The notes under the pieces were generated by a model. The model did no database searches and was not told the DNA's origin. It was given only the letters and a program-made list of their open reading frames with translations. A program made the translations under genes and the position numbers. A DNA stretch of 64,000 nt from Maledivibacter halophilus. Its GTDB lineage: Bacteria; Bacillota; Clostridia; Peptostreptococcales; Caminicellaceae. How positions within the stretch are numbered: position 1 is the first letter of the stretch; the number at the start of each line of letters is the position of its first letter. Below are positions 8,104 through 16,917 of the stretch, one piece after another. The stretch spans positions 301,579 to 365,578 of the forward strand of contig NZ_FUZT01000005.1 of assembly GCF_900167445.1 (NCBI RefSeq), read 5' to 3'.

Positions 8104-9480
8104 TTACTTATTTATCTTTTTTATATCTTCTTCTCCTGTTTCGACATTAACATAAATATAATATTCTTCCCCATCATACCTTGTAGCAAATCTCCAATAA
8201 AAATCTAATGATTGTTCTCTTGTTCCTTCTCCTACAAGGTTTTCTTCGGTAACAGTTATTTTAGAGCCTAATACTTTTTTTGCTTTATCATAGCCCGTTA
8301 GAGCCTGATCATATCTAGAATCATCAAAGGCCAAGCCTTGCCAATAATCTTCTAATGATAGCTCCAACAACCTTCCCTTCCTAGTCAAATCTACTATACA
8401 CTCAATCTCTGCAGCCATATTAAGATATCTTCCAGTATCTTTTACAAATCTAACCTTTAATTCTGGACCATATTCATCTACTTCAATTACTTCTAAATCT
8501 TTAATATTTCTTTCATCAAGAAATTTAATTAATTTATTTATTGATTCTTCCTTTGAAATATTAATTTGAGACTCATCAAAGCTTTTTCCTTGCTCCTCAA
8601 GTAAATCATCCCACTCTTTGTCAAAAATTCTATTTATTTTTCCCCCTAAAACACTAATTTCAACCTCATATTCTTTAATTGTATCAAAATCTATATGTTC
8701 AAACATTTTATCATCATCATAACGACTTTCTCCACTACCAGTTCTTCTTTTTACTGTATCAAAATCTCCAAGAAACTCTTGTGCTACTTCTCTTGCTTCA
8801 TTTTCTGAAAAAACCTTCTCACCAAAGATATCTTCGGGTTTAAGGTTTTTAAGCTTTTTTTCCTCCCTATCTTCCCTTTCATACTCTAATTTCTTAAACC
8901 AGTTTATATCTATGCATCTATCCATCTCATTAATAGAATTAGCAAAATTCTCACTATAAAATAAGTTTTCATATTCTTGTCTTATGCTAAATTCATACTT
9001 ATCAACAATTGAATTTAATTCTTTAGTCTTACTATGTAAATTTTTTATATATTGTAGGTTCTTGTCTGTAAGCTTTATATTATTGTCATATATTTCTTCA
9101 AAAAAATCATTTGTTTCATGGATAAATCGATTGAGTAAATTGTCACTGATTTTATTCTTTAAGTCTCCATATAAATAATTTTTAGGCTGATAGTATTCCT
9201 TATGAATTTTAAGTTCTAAATATCTTTTATTTAAATATTTTATATCATTTAACGTTTTTTTTGAAATTCTATTACTTATAATAATTTCCGCAGCTATTTC
9301 TTCAATAGTTTCTAAGCATTGATTCTGATGCCAGTAACGGTTAGCCATATCACCATTTTTTTCTTCAATCATATCTCGTAAAAATTTCCACTGATTATAC
9401 ATAAATATTCCTAATAACAAAAATATTCCAATTAGTAATATTAAAGCCACTCTTTTTTTAACCACTTTTTCAGGTTTCAA
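8104..9480 (-). CDS. YpeB-like protein with PepSY-type domains
   Basis: A 458-residue protein with a short cytoplasmic N-terminus, one membrane segment (about residues 10-27, ILLIGIFLLLGIFMY), a long helical region (about 40-200) and two or three C-terminal PepSY-like repeats (about 225-455). This is the layout of YpeB, which in Bacillus spores partners the cortex-lytic enzyme SleB during germination. No sleB lies next to it, so the role is inferred from architecture only. It starts with TTG at 9480, backed by GGAGG eight bases upstream. It may share a transcript with the YgjP-like gene that ends about 90 bases upstream. Confidence 0.65.
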   Translation of the reverse strand: MKPEKVVKKRVALILLIGIFLLLGIFMYNQWKFLRDMIEEKNGDMANRYWHQNQCLETIEEIAAEIIISNRISKKTLNDIKYLNKRYLELKIHKEYYQPKNYLYGDLKNKISDNLLNRFIHETNDFFEEIYDNNIKLTDKNLQYIKNLHSKTKELNSIVDKYEFSIRQEYENLFYSENFANSINEMDRCIDINWFKKLEYEREDREEKKLKNLKPEDIFGEKVFSENEAREVAQEFLGDFDTVKRRTGSGESRYDDDKMFEHIDFDTIKEYEVEISVLGGKINRIFDKEWDDLLEEQGKSFDESQINISKEESINKLIKFLDERNIKDLEVIEVDEYGPELKVRFVKDTGRYLNMAAEIECIVDLTRKGRLLELSLEDYWQGLAFDDSRYDQALTGYDKAKKVLGSKITVTEENLVGEGTREQSLDFYWRFATRYDGEEYYIYVNVETGEEDIKKINK

Positions 9481-9566
9481 TCCGATAGCCTCCAGTCAAA
9501 TATCTTTTATTTAAATATATTTATAACCTTTGCTGTAACTGTAATATCTATCGTATTTTAGTTTTC

Positions 9567-10274
9567 TCACAAATCCATCCTCACTCCATATTTCCTAAGC
9601 CACTGTTTTTTTTCTCTATATTCGGGCATTATTTTTTCAACTAAGCTCCAAAAATCCTTAGAGTGATTCATATATATCATATGGCACATTTCATGTACTA
9701 CAATATAATCTAATACACCGGCAGGTGCCATTACACAACGCCAGTTAAATAATAAATCCCTATTAGATGTACAGCTTGCCCATCTTTTCTTTTGTTCCTT
9801 AACTTTAATTAAATTAGGCCGAACATTAAAATAGAACTGATAATAATTTACCCTTTCTATAACCTTTTCCAAGGTTTTTTCTCTATACCACTTCTCCACT
9901 GCCTTTTTAAGTATCTCTTCTTCCTTTGTATTAGTATATATACAAAACTTTCCTTGATAAAGCTTAAGCTTAGGTTTTTTGACCTCTTGATTGATAAGAA
10001 TATTTAAAGAATAGTTCCTACCTAAGTACATAAAGGATTCACCATTTACATATTCTTTTTTTCTTTTTCTATATTCCATGTCTTTAAGTTCAATGAGTTT
10101 TTCAGTTATCCATTTGCCTTTAGACTTTACAACCCTTAATATATCCTCCTCTTTAGCAATTATGGGAGCTCTAACCCTAACATTATTAGGAGGTTCTATT
10201 CGTATTTCTAGTGTTTTCCTTTTCCTGTATTCGACTTCAAATTCTATTGTTTTTGTCCCGTATTGAAATTTCAA
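9567..10274 (-). CDS. YgjP/DUF45-type metallopeptidase
   Basis: A 235-residue soluble protein of the YgjP-like M48-related family. The zinc-protease motif HEMCH is at residues 194-198, with a probable third ligand at His204 in MNHSKDFW. An N-terminal beta domain and RWASCTSNRDLLFNWR upstream of the motif are typical of the family. The substrate is unknown; homologues are often near DNA-modification or stress genes, but here its neighbours are a YpeB-like gene and a surface protein. A clear AGGAGG-like site precedes the ATG. Confidence 0.85.
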   Translation of the reverse strand: MKFQYGTKTIEFEVEYRKRKTLEIRIEPPNNVRVRAPIIAKEEDILRVVKSKGKWITEKLIELKDMEYRKRKKEYVNGESFMYLGRNYSLNILINQEVKKPKLKLYQGKFCIYTNTKEEEILKKAVEKWYREKTLEKVIERVNYYQFYFNVRPNLIKVKEQKKRWASCTSNRDLLFNWRCVMAPAGVLDYIVVHEMCHMIYMNHSKDFWSLVEKIMPEYREKKQWLRKYGVRMDL

Positions 10275-10335
10275 AGATATTTACCTCCTTATTATGCTAT
10301 TTATATTATACTAAAATCTATAAAAAGAGGAAATA

Positions 10336-10357
10336 ACCCTCTGCTTTTACAGAGGGT
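10336..10357 (-). terminator. Terminator after the leucine-rich-repeat gene
   Basis: ACCCTCTG pairs with CAGAGGGT around a six-base loop; on the minus strand it is followed by a T-rich stretch. It lies about 50 bases past the stop. Confidence 0.65.
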
Positions 10358-10405
10358 AAGTTCTAATTTATTTTAGCATATCAAAAGATCCAATAGCAGC
10401 GTGGT

Positions 10406-13075
10406 CTACTTCTCTTTCTTTATATTTTCTAATCTAACATCCCCATACAATGTACATCTACCAATATTTTCAACCGATTGATCAAATTCCATTTTTTCTA
10501 GCTTTAGCTCTCCATCTACATAAATATCAGCTTGCTGATTTTCAATATCAGCTATAATTGTAACTTTAATAGGCATTTTTTCAGTGCTGTATTCAGTAAA
10601 TAATTTTAGACCAAATCCATCATCTCCAGGTGTTTTATAGCCTAAAGCACTTCTCCACTTACCACTAGGTAAACCTAAAACAGGTGCAATTAGTAAAGCT
10701 GTATTCTCTCCCGTTTCATCCAACAATTCAAAACCACAATAATCTAATAAAAAGCTGTTAAATTCTAATTCTACTGTAATAATATCTGTCTGGGTATTAA
10801 AATCTTTCATTCTTGTTTTTACCCCTTCAAAGTGCCTAGAATTCCTTGATTTGTTCATCTCTCCTAAAATGTCTTTCACCATTATTTCATTTAAGTTTAA
10901 ACTTTTCAAATTAGTAAGACTAAAAATTGGATTTATATCATTTATTTCATTTTCTCCTATATTAAGACACTCTAAATTTGTTAGGTTCGTTAAGGGATAA
11001 ACATCTTCAATTTTATTATGATTTAGAGAAAGAATCTTTAAATTAACCATGCCTGATAGAAACTCTACATTTGATATATTATTTCCATCCAAATCTAATT
11101 CCTGTACATTCCATATATTTTCAATTCCCTTAATGGTTTTTAAACTATTACGCGATAAATTCAATTTTTTCAGCTTAAGCATTTTTTCATTAAAAGCGAC
11201 ATTGTTTATATCATTTCCTTCCCACTCCAACACCTCAAGATTAGGTAGATAAAAACCTGTTGGAATTATTACTCTATCATTATGAGATACATTTAATCTT
11301 CTTAATTTTTTATTATTAATTATAGGGGAAATATCTCTTATCCGATTATATTCTAAATTGATTTCTTCAATATTAATTAAATTTGTCATTGATGATATAT
11401 CCGTTATGTTATTGTTTGCTAAGTTAATTGTTTTTAAGTTTTTTAACTCCCCAATCCACGAAATGTCATCAACTTTACATCCTGTAAGCTCAATATTTTC
11501 TAACACATGTAGATTTGCTAAAGAAGAAATATTTAGGGGTTTATTTGCATCTATACCTTCAGCAAAAGACAATTTTAATGTTTTAAGACTTTGAAAGCTT
11601 CCTAAAATTTTCAAATCATCTATCTCTTTTCTATTATTTAATATATACAGCTCCCTTAACTGAGACATATCTTTAAAATAATCTAATTTTTCTATAGGCT
11701 GATTATTTAAATAAAGTTTTTCTAAATGACTTAATTCTTTTAAAGGTGAAGCATTGTCTCCAATCCACAAACTCCTTGAATCTATCTTTAACTCTTTAAG
11801 ATTCTTTAAATATCCTACACCCTTTATACTTCTCACTGCTATTCTATTTTCGCCTTCTTTTTTTTCATATATACTTAATTTAGTTACATTAGTAAACTCC
11901 TTTAAATTAGTTAGATTACTAACATCTTCATTTAGATCATTATAATTATAGCTATAATTATCTCTAACATTTAAAAGCAGTTCAAAATCATCTAAAAAAT
12001 CTATTTCTTTAATTCCTAAATATTTATCACTTACTAAATCTAAAGGTGTGACATACAACCTTAGTTTTTTCAGATTATCTAATTCCAATAGAACCTTACC
12101 TATATCTGGTCTTTTTTTGCCTAGCTCTGGACTTCCACTACTATATGAATCAAGTGTCAATTCCGTTAGATTTTTTAACTTTGATAATGGACTAATATCA
12201 TGAGCTTCCGTTCTAAGTGATAGTTTTCTAAGATTCGTTAGTTCTCCTATTGTTCTTACTGTAAATGAAATCTCAACATCTAAATCTTCAAGGAATTTTA
12301 ATTCTTTTAAAAACTCAAGACCATATCCCGATTCGCTCCCTAATTTAAGTTTTTTCAGATTTGACAACTTTTCTAATATTTCTCTATCTTCTGAGTCAAT
12401 ACCTGATTTTAGTTCTAACTCCTTAAGATTCGTTAGATGTTCAATTCCTTTTAAACTTTCTATTTGTCCTATTTCTTCTTCTGATATACTTTCTATTCCC
12501 ATTAAAGATCTTTTGAATAGTCTTCCATAAGGCTGATTTAATTTTCGCCTTATTATTTGCTGTAATTGTTTATCCTTAAATTTCACTATCTTCGGATTAT
12601 TAAGTGTTTCATTATTTATTGTTATATTAATAGCCTCTCCCTTTTCAATTTTGCCAAAATCAGTTAAATCCTTAATTTTTACTAAAGAATACTCACCAGT
12701 CGAATATCCTTTTATTCTATCCCCATCTAAATAAATCTTCACATCTGTTGACACTATACTATTTCCATTTATTTTTGGCTTGATTATTTTATTTGAATCA
12801 TTGCTTTTTTTAATTTCTGTATATTCAAAGGTGCTTTCCCTATGTACCGAATCCCAGTTGCTATTAAAACCACAATATTTTAAGTCTTCAATACAAATAG
12901 CCACTTCATTTTCTACAGTATATCCTTGTACCCTCTGTCCATTAATATATATGGGTTCATCGGTTATCTTAAATATACCAATTTCAGTTCCTAATGGCAC
13001 TTCATCCGCCATAGCACCTGTATATGTGAATATAAAAATAACTAAGGTAAGTAAAATAATTTTTAATGCTTTCAT
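10406..13075 (-). CDS. Secreted leucine-rich-repeat protein with stalk and lectin-like domains
   Basis: An 889-residue exported protein. Residues 1-23 are a signal peptide ending in AMA before DEVPLG. Residues about 38-165 hold two copies of a fold like the copper-amine-oxidase N-terminal (stalk) domain, each with an ING or DGD..KGY start. About residues 190-735 form roughly twenty leucine-rich repeats of the internalin/SDS22 type (LTNLKELEL, LSNLKKLKL). The last 150 residues look like a LamG/concanavalin-type beta sandwich ending in IYVDGELKLEKM. There is no LPXTG or membrane anchor, so it is probably released or held through the stalk domains. Role inferred as surface adhesion or ligand binding. 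Monocistronic, with GAGGGGG before the ATG. Confidence 0.8.
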   Translation of the reverse strand: MKALKIILLTLVIFIFTYTGAMADEVPLGTEIGIFKITDEPIYINGQRVQGYTVENEVAICIEDLKYCGFNSNWDSVHRESTFEYTEIKKSNDSNKIIKPKINGNSIVSTDVKIYLDGDRIKGYSTGEYSLVKIKDLTDFGKIEKGEAINITINNETLNNPKIVKFKDKQLQQIIRRKLNQPYGRLFKRSLMGIESISEEEIGQIESLKGIEHLTNLKELELKSGIDSEDREILEKLSNLKKLKLGSESGYGLEFLKELKFLEDLDVEISFTVRTIGELTNLRKLSLRTEAHDISPLSKLKNLTELTLDSYSSGSPELGKKRPDIGKVLLELDNLKKLRLYVTPLDLVSDKYLGIKEIDFLDDFELLLNVRDNYSYNYNDLNEDVSNLTNLKEFTNVTKLSIYEKKEGENRIAVRSIKGVGYLKNLKELKIDSRSLWIGDNASPLKELSHLEKLYLNNQPIEKLDYFKDMSQLRELYILNNRKEIDDLKILGSFQSLKTLKLSFAEGIDANKPLNISSLANLHVLENIELTGCKVDDISWIGELKNLKTINLANNNITDISSMTNLINIEEINLEYNRIRDISPIINNKKLRRLNVSHNDRVIIPTGFYLPNLEVLEWEGNDINNVAFNEKMLKLKKLNLSRNSLKTIKGIENIWNVQELDLDGNNISNVEFLSGMVNLKILSLNHNKIEDVYPLTNLTNLECLNIGENEINDINPIFSLTNLKSLNLNEIMVKDILGEMNKSRNSRHFEGVKTRMKDFNTQTDIITVELEFNSFLLDYCGFELLDETGENTALLIAPVLGLPSGKWRSALGYKTPGDDGFGLKLFTEYSTEKMPIKVTIIADIENQQADIYVDGELKLEKMEFDQSVENIGRCTLYGDVRLENIKKEK

Positions 13076-13151
13076 AAATATCCCCCTCTTAATTCCAAAT
13101 CTATACTACACATTATAATATATTTGTTAATTATTGTGAATAATTAGAGAA

Positions 13152-13215
13152 AATCATAGAGACAAGCACATTGATTTATGTATACGATGTAATCAATTCA
13201 CCTGTCCCCATGATT
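13152..13215. repeat. REP-like long imperfect hairpin
   Basis: AATCATAGAGACAAGC...ATTGATT (13152-13176) is complementary at 19 of 25 positions to AATCAATTCACCTGTCCCC...ATT (13191-13215), with a 14-base loop. The GGGGACAGG core resembles palindromic elements often mobilised by REP-associated tyrosine transposases; no transposase is in the window. It is not followed by a T-tract. Confidence 0.5.
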
Positions 13216-13235
13216 CTATATGGCTTGTAACAGAT

Positions 13236-13514
13236 TTACATGAATATAAATCGAGATATTACTCCAATAATAAATCCAGCAAGTCCTAAATATGCTGCAT
13301 ACTTTTTTGCATCTATATTTAATGTCGGTTTAAAAGCAAATAAATATATTATAATACCCAATGGTATCGGCAGTGCTCCTAAGTTCAAATGGAACCCTCC
13401 AAGTAAATAATACCCAACAAGTTTAAGTCCTAACATATCTTCTTCATCTGTTTTATAACTGTTATAGATATAAATTAATCCTAATGCAATAACTACTAAC
13501 CACAATATCCCCAT
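13236..13514 (-). CDS. Small three-helix membrane protein
   Basis: A 92-residue hydrophobic protein with three predicted membrane segments (about 3-20, 30-60 and 72-91) and an acidic loop TDEEDMLGL. I do not recognise a family. GGAG lies before the ATG at usable spacing. It is flanked by a REP-like hairpin and an AT-rich gap, so it is monocistronic. Confidence 0.6.
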   Translation of the reverse strand: MGILWLVVIALGLIYIYNSYKTDEEDMLGLKLVGYYLLGGFHLNLGALPIPLGIIIYLFAFKPTLNIDAKKYAAYLGLAGFIIGVISRFIFM

Positions 13515-13988
13515 AATAAACTTCTCCTTCTTTTATTTTTTCTGTATAAATACTAGCTTCATATAATTAAGGAAATTGCATAATTCTAACTTAGCATAAT
13601 TTTCCCTTAGGCTTCTAGAATTTGCTTATAAATATCTTGTTCAAGCGTTTTTTAGTCTTTTTACATGGAAAAAACTTCTTACTTATAGTACATATATCTC
13701 CATAATAAAACATTTGTGATAAAAATTTTGTTATAATAAGTCGAAAATCTGTTATGTATTTTCTTAAATATCTCCTTAATTTAAATCTGCACTCCATATT
13801 ATGTGAATTTTTAACAAAATATGATAAAGGATTTTTAATAAAATTGTCTAATAGTATTATTATAGTTGAATAATATTATATATATCTTATTTGTTGAATT
13901 TTAAAATACTTTTAATGAGTTTATCATTTTAAAAATCAACATTTAAATCTATAGAAATATTATATAATAAATTTTGAGGTGATAAAAT
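13515..13988. other. AT-rich intergenic region
   Basis: A 474-base spacer. It contains a short match to repeat family B (GGAAATTGCATAATT, about 13570-13585). A 60-codon minus-strand frame here has no ribosome binding site and is not called. The promoter of the following plus-strand gene must lie in its right half, but no clear -35/-10 pair was found. Confidence 0.5.
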
Positions 13989-15488
13989 ATGGAATCTAAG
14001 TCAAAAAAATTAACAGCTTTTATTGTAATTGTATGTATAAGCATGACGTTCTCCATTTCATATGCAGAAGAAGGTGAAGATAAAGCACAAATTAATAAAG
14101 CATTATGGAATCAAGCAGTTATGAATGTTGAAACAGCTGAAAGAGAAGAAGAACTTGCAAAATGGGATCTTTTATCTCAAGAAGAAAAATATAATAAATT
14201 ATATAAAGATTATATTGAATTATTAATGACTTATTATAATGAAACCATAATGTTAAAGAAAAGTCTTTCTGATTCCTTAGGAGAAAGCATTTCAAGTAAA
14301 TCTGGTAGTCTTATGAGTAAAATTAATTCAATGTCAATTAAGGTATCTAGCCTTACTACTGAAAGCAAATATGCATATAGCAAAGAGTACTTAGTAAATA
14401 GCTTTAGTGGCCTAGAAAAAGTAGTGCATCATCTTGATATGTATGACTTGTATATTGTTACTAATGATATCGAATCTGCAAATAAAGCAGCTTCAAATAT
14501 TGATAAAGATTTAAAAGTATTTATTGAAAACTTTACCAAGGCATATAATTATTATGTAATAACTAAAACTGGAGAAGTTATTTCCAATTCCCTTAATCAA
14601 ACGGAAGATATATTTTATAAGGAATTAAGTACAAATTATAATCTTATTAAAAATTCCTATGATATGCTTGAAAAATCCCATGGACTTATAAAGGAAAAGA
14701 AAAATGGATCTGATCTAATTAAAAAAGTTAAAGAAAATAATACTAGTGTAAGCTTTTTGAATGTTAAAACCTTAGAAAATAGGCAAACAATAGTAAAAAT
14801 CAACAATGTCGTTGAACTGTTAAAAAAAGCAACAGAAGAATTAGAAAATTACTCCTTTGATGTTATGACTGAAGGAAAAGGAAATGATAGCAAATATACT
14901 TCCATTTCAAAAAAAATAAAAACTCAAATATCTGATATTAATAAAGATCTTGAAACTATTGGATCTAAGGTAAATACTATAGCAGGTAATGTATCAGAAA
15001 AAGTAGCAGAAATAGAAAGTGAAGAATTAAAAAGAGCTCGTGAAAACGGCTATTCTTCAGTTGAAGAATATAAATCTGCATTTAAAAAACAAAAAGAACT
15101 TGAGCGTTTAGATAAGATTCTAAAAGAATACGAAAGATTATGTGAGGAAAAAGAACGAGTACAAAGAGAATACCAAGAAATGCTAAAAGCTATTCATGAA
15201 CAATGGCTTGAGGAAAGGATTGATTTCAGCAAAGGACAATATAACCAAAATCATGATAAAAATTTCTACATGGAAAAAGCTAAAGAAGATTTGTCAAGCA
15301 CTTATGAAGTTGACGATTACACTGCATCACTTATATATAAATATCAATCTGAAGCATATGATGAAATGTGGAAAATAGCCAATAAACCAAAGGCTAATTT
15401 ACAATTATTACAGGAGCTATATGACGAATATCCCAATGATTTTATGACTATAGTATTGCTTTATGAAGTGCAAAATTCATTTAAATAA
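13989..15488 (+). CDS. Secreted coiled-coil protein of unknown function
   Basis: A 499-residue protein with a signal peptide (about residues 1-26, IVIVCISMTFSISYA) and almost entirely helical, heptad-rich sequence after it. The region from about 340 to 410 is very highly charged and reads as a long coiled coil (KELERLDKILKEYERL). There is no anchor or recognised enzymatic domain. GAGGTGAT is placed well before the ATG. It is a single-gene unit with its own terminator. It could be a cell-envelope scaffold or a surface-exposed rod; the sequence alone does not decide. Confidence 0.7.
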   Translation: MESKSKKLTAFIVIVCISMTFSISYAEEGEDKAQINKALWNQAVMNVETAEREEELAKWDLLSQEEKYNKLYKDYIELLMTYYNETIMLKKSLSDSLGESISSKSGSLMSKINSMSIKVSSLTTESKYAYSKEYLVNSFSGLEKVVHHLDMYDLYIVTNDIESANKAASNIDKDLKVFIENFTKAYNYYVITKTGEVISNSLNQTEDIFYKELSTNYNLIKNSYDMLEKSHGLIKEKKNGSDLIKKVKENNTSVSFLNVKTLENRQTIVKINNVVELLKKATEELENYSFDVMTEGKGNDSKYTSISKKIKTQISDINKDLETIGSKVNTIAGNVSEKVAEIESEELKRARENGYSSVEEYKSAFKKQKELERLDKILKEYERLCEEKERVQREYQEMLKAIHEQWLEERIDFSKGQYNQNHDKNFYMEKAKEDLSSTYEVDDYTASLIYKYQSEAYDEMWKIANKPKANLQLLQELYDEYPNDFMTIVLLYEVQNSFK

Positions 15489-15497
15489 TAATGAGTT

Positions 15498-15535
15498 TAA
15501 AATTCCCTCGAACACAAACGAGGGAATTTATTCTA
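15498..15535 (+). terminator. Terminator after the coiled-coil gene
   Basis: TAAAATTCCCTCG pairs with CGAGGGAATTTA around an eight-base loop; a short T-rich tail follows. Confidence 0.8.
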
Positions 15536-15547
15536 CCAATTGTTTAA

Positions 15548-15733
15548 AGTAATAGATTTATGTCCCGAAAAATTATGTGGAAAATGCTTCTGAAGATACG
15601 GGATGAATATAAAATAACTATTTTCCTTACAACCCATTATTCTGAGGAAGTTGACCAGTTAAGTTATACAATTTGTATCATGAAAAAGGGAAAGTTAACA
15701 TTATATATAAGTGTCAATCCCCCCACATTTTAA
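15548..15733 (+). pseudogene. C-terminal remnant of an ABC-transporter ATPase
   Basis: The frame reads SRKIMWKMLLKIRDEY, then ITIFLTTHYSEEVDQL and IMKKGKL, which is the region from just after the D-loop to the H-loop histidine (TTH) of a drug- or Nod-type ABC ATPase. The Walker A, signature and Walker B regions are absent; upstream is only the terminator of the preceding gene and an in-frame TAA at 15545. A run-on tail ends at the TAA at 15731. It is a clear deletion relic and implies that a transporter operon once stood here. Confidence 0.75.
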
Positions 15734-15767
15734 AAAAGAAATAGAAATGTGTCTTTTTTGTTGTTTT

Positions 15768-16580
15768 TTAATTTTTCCTCTCATATTTTTTCTTATAGCG
15801 TCCAGGAGAAATACCAGATACATTTCCAAAGGTACGTATGAAATGTGCATAATTACGAAAGCCAGCCATTTCACCTGCTGCTTGTACACTATAGCCTTTT
15901 CTGAGCAGCTCTCTAGCCTTAAAAATACGATATTTGATTATATAATCAACTACTGTAAAGCCAGTAGCTTCCTTAAAGATATGACAAAGATGATATTTAC
16001 TCATGAAAAAATGATTAGCTATGATATCTAGGCTTAGATTTTTATCAATATTGCATTTTATATAATCTAGTATAGGAATTATACGAATAAAATTATTTGT
16101 AGTGAAGGTATTAATGTAATCCTTATCCTCAAGAAAAGTGCAAATTTTCAATAGAAGTTCAATAAATAGTATATCTCTTTTTAGGTCATCTCCAAAATTG
16201 GAAGATTGAGGTTTATAACATTTTTCAAATAAAGAAGTTAATAATAACAGTTCATTCTCGTCTAACTGAATACAATGATTTGCTTTATTGAATCTTAATA
16301 AAAGGTTAGTTTGAGCTGTAGATATGGCTGAAAGTGTTTCTTCAGTAAAGTGTAATACATAGCGTTCATAAACAACTTGGGGGTCTGCAATACTGTGATG
16401 AAGAGCTGTATTTTTAATCACTAATAATGTTCCTCGTCTTAAAGGATAAAGATTATTTTCTACAAAGAAACTTCCTGCATTAGATAAAGAAAGAAGAACT
16501 TCATAGCCTTCGTGGAAATGATCACTATGCATATGCCACTTACTATCACGATTAAAGTTTATTTCATATTGAAAATTCAT
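15768..16580 (-). CDS. AraC-family transcriptional regulator with cupin sensor domain
   Basis: A 270-residue regulator. The N-terminal half is a cupin ligand-binding domain (HFHEGYEVLL, then GTLLVIKNTALHH). The C-terminal half, about 165-268, carries two helix-turn-helix motifs: one around NHFFMSKYHLCHIF, the second around AAGEMAGFRNYAHF, ending in the family's SPGRYKKKY. The ATG at 16580 has AAGGGTGA in place; an upstream in-frame ATG would add 23 hydrophobic residues without a binding site. It is transcribed divergently from the 2-hydroxyacid dehydrogenase/Etf operon, so it probably controls that operon in response to its substrate. Confidence 0.85.
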   Translation of the reverse strand: MNFQYEINFNRDSKWHMHSDHFHEGYEVLLSLSNAGSFFVENNLYPLRRGTLLVIKNTALHHSIADPQVVYERYVLHFTEETLSAISTAQTNLLLRFNKANHCIQLDENELLLLTSLFEKCYKPQSSNFGDDLKRDILFIELLLKICTFLEDKDYINTFTTNNFIRIIPILDYIKCNIDKNLSLDIIANHFFMSKYHLCHIFKEATGFTVVDYIIKYRIFKARELLRKGYSVQAAGEMAGFRNYAHFIRTFGNVSGISPGRYKKKYERKN

Positions 16581-16917
16581 CAAATCACCCTTCTGTCGGA
16601 AATTATCATAATTATTAGATAATAGCAAGATATGCAATAAAAATCTCAAATTACCGATAGATATTGCTTATAAATTAATATATACTTTTTAATAAGAAAG
16701 GTCAATGCTTTAAATTGTAAATCAGTTTAAATTAACATTTTAAAGATATTTCTAAAATAACAACTCAAGAAATCCACAAAATTCATTTGGTTAATTCTTT
16801 AAAGCAATATATGAAATTTTAAAGCTTTGAAAAATCTATTTATTGAATATAAATAATATATATTGTGTAAATTCTTAAGCTAAATGAATTTATATAATAT
16901 GAAAGGAATGTTAATAA
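16581..16917. other. Divergent promoter region of the AraC gene and the dehydrogenase/Etf operon
   Basis: This 337-base AT-rich gap must contain both promoters and the AraC operator. TATAAT at 16893-16898 is too close to the start and lacks a -35 partner. I cannot pick out a reliable inverted or direct repeat for the regulator by eye. Confidence 0.45.

Noticed and set aside
13615..13797. 60-codon minus-strand frame in an AT-rich gap
   Set aside because: No ribosome binding site, lysine-rich composition expected from AT-rich non-coding DNA, and no family resemblance.
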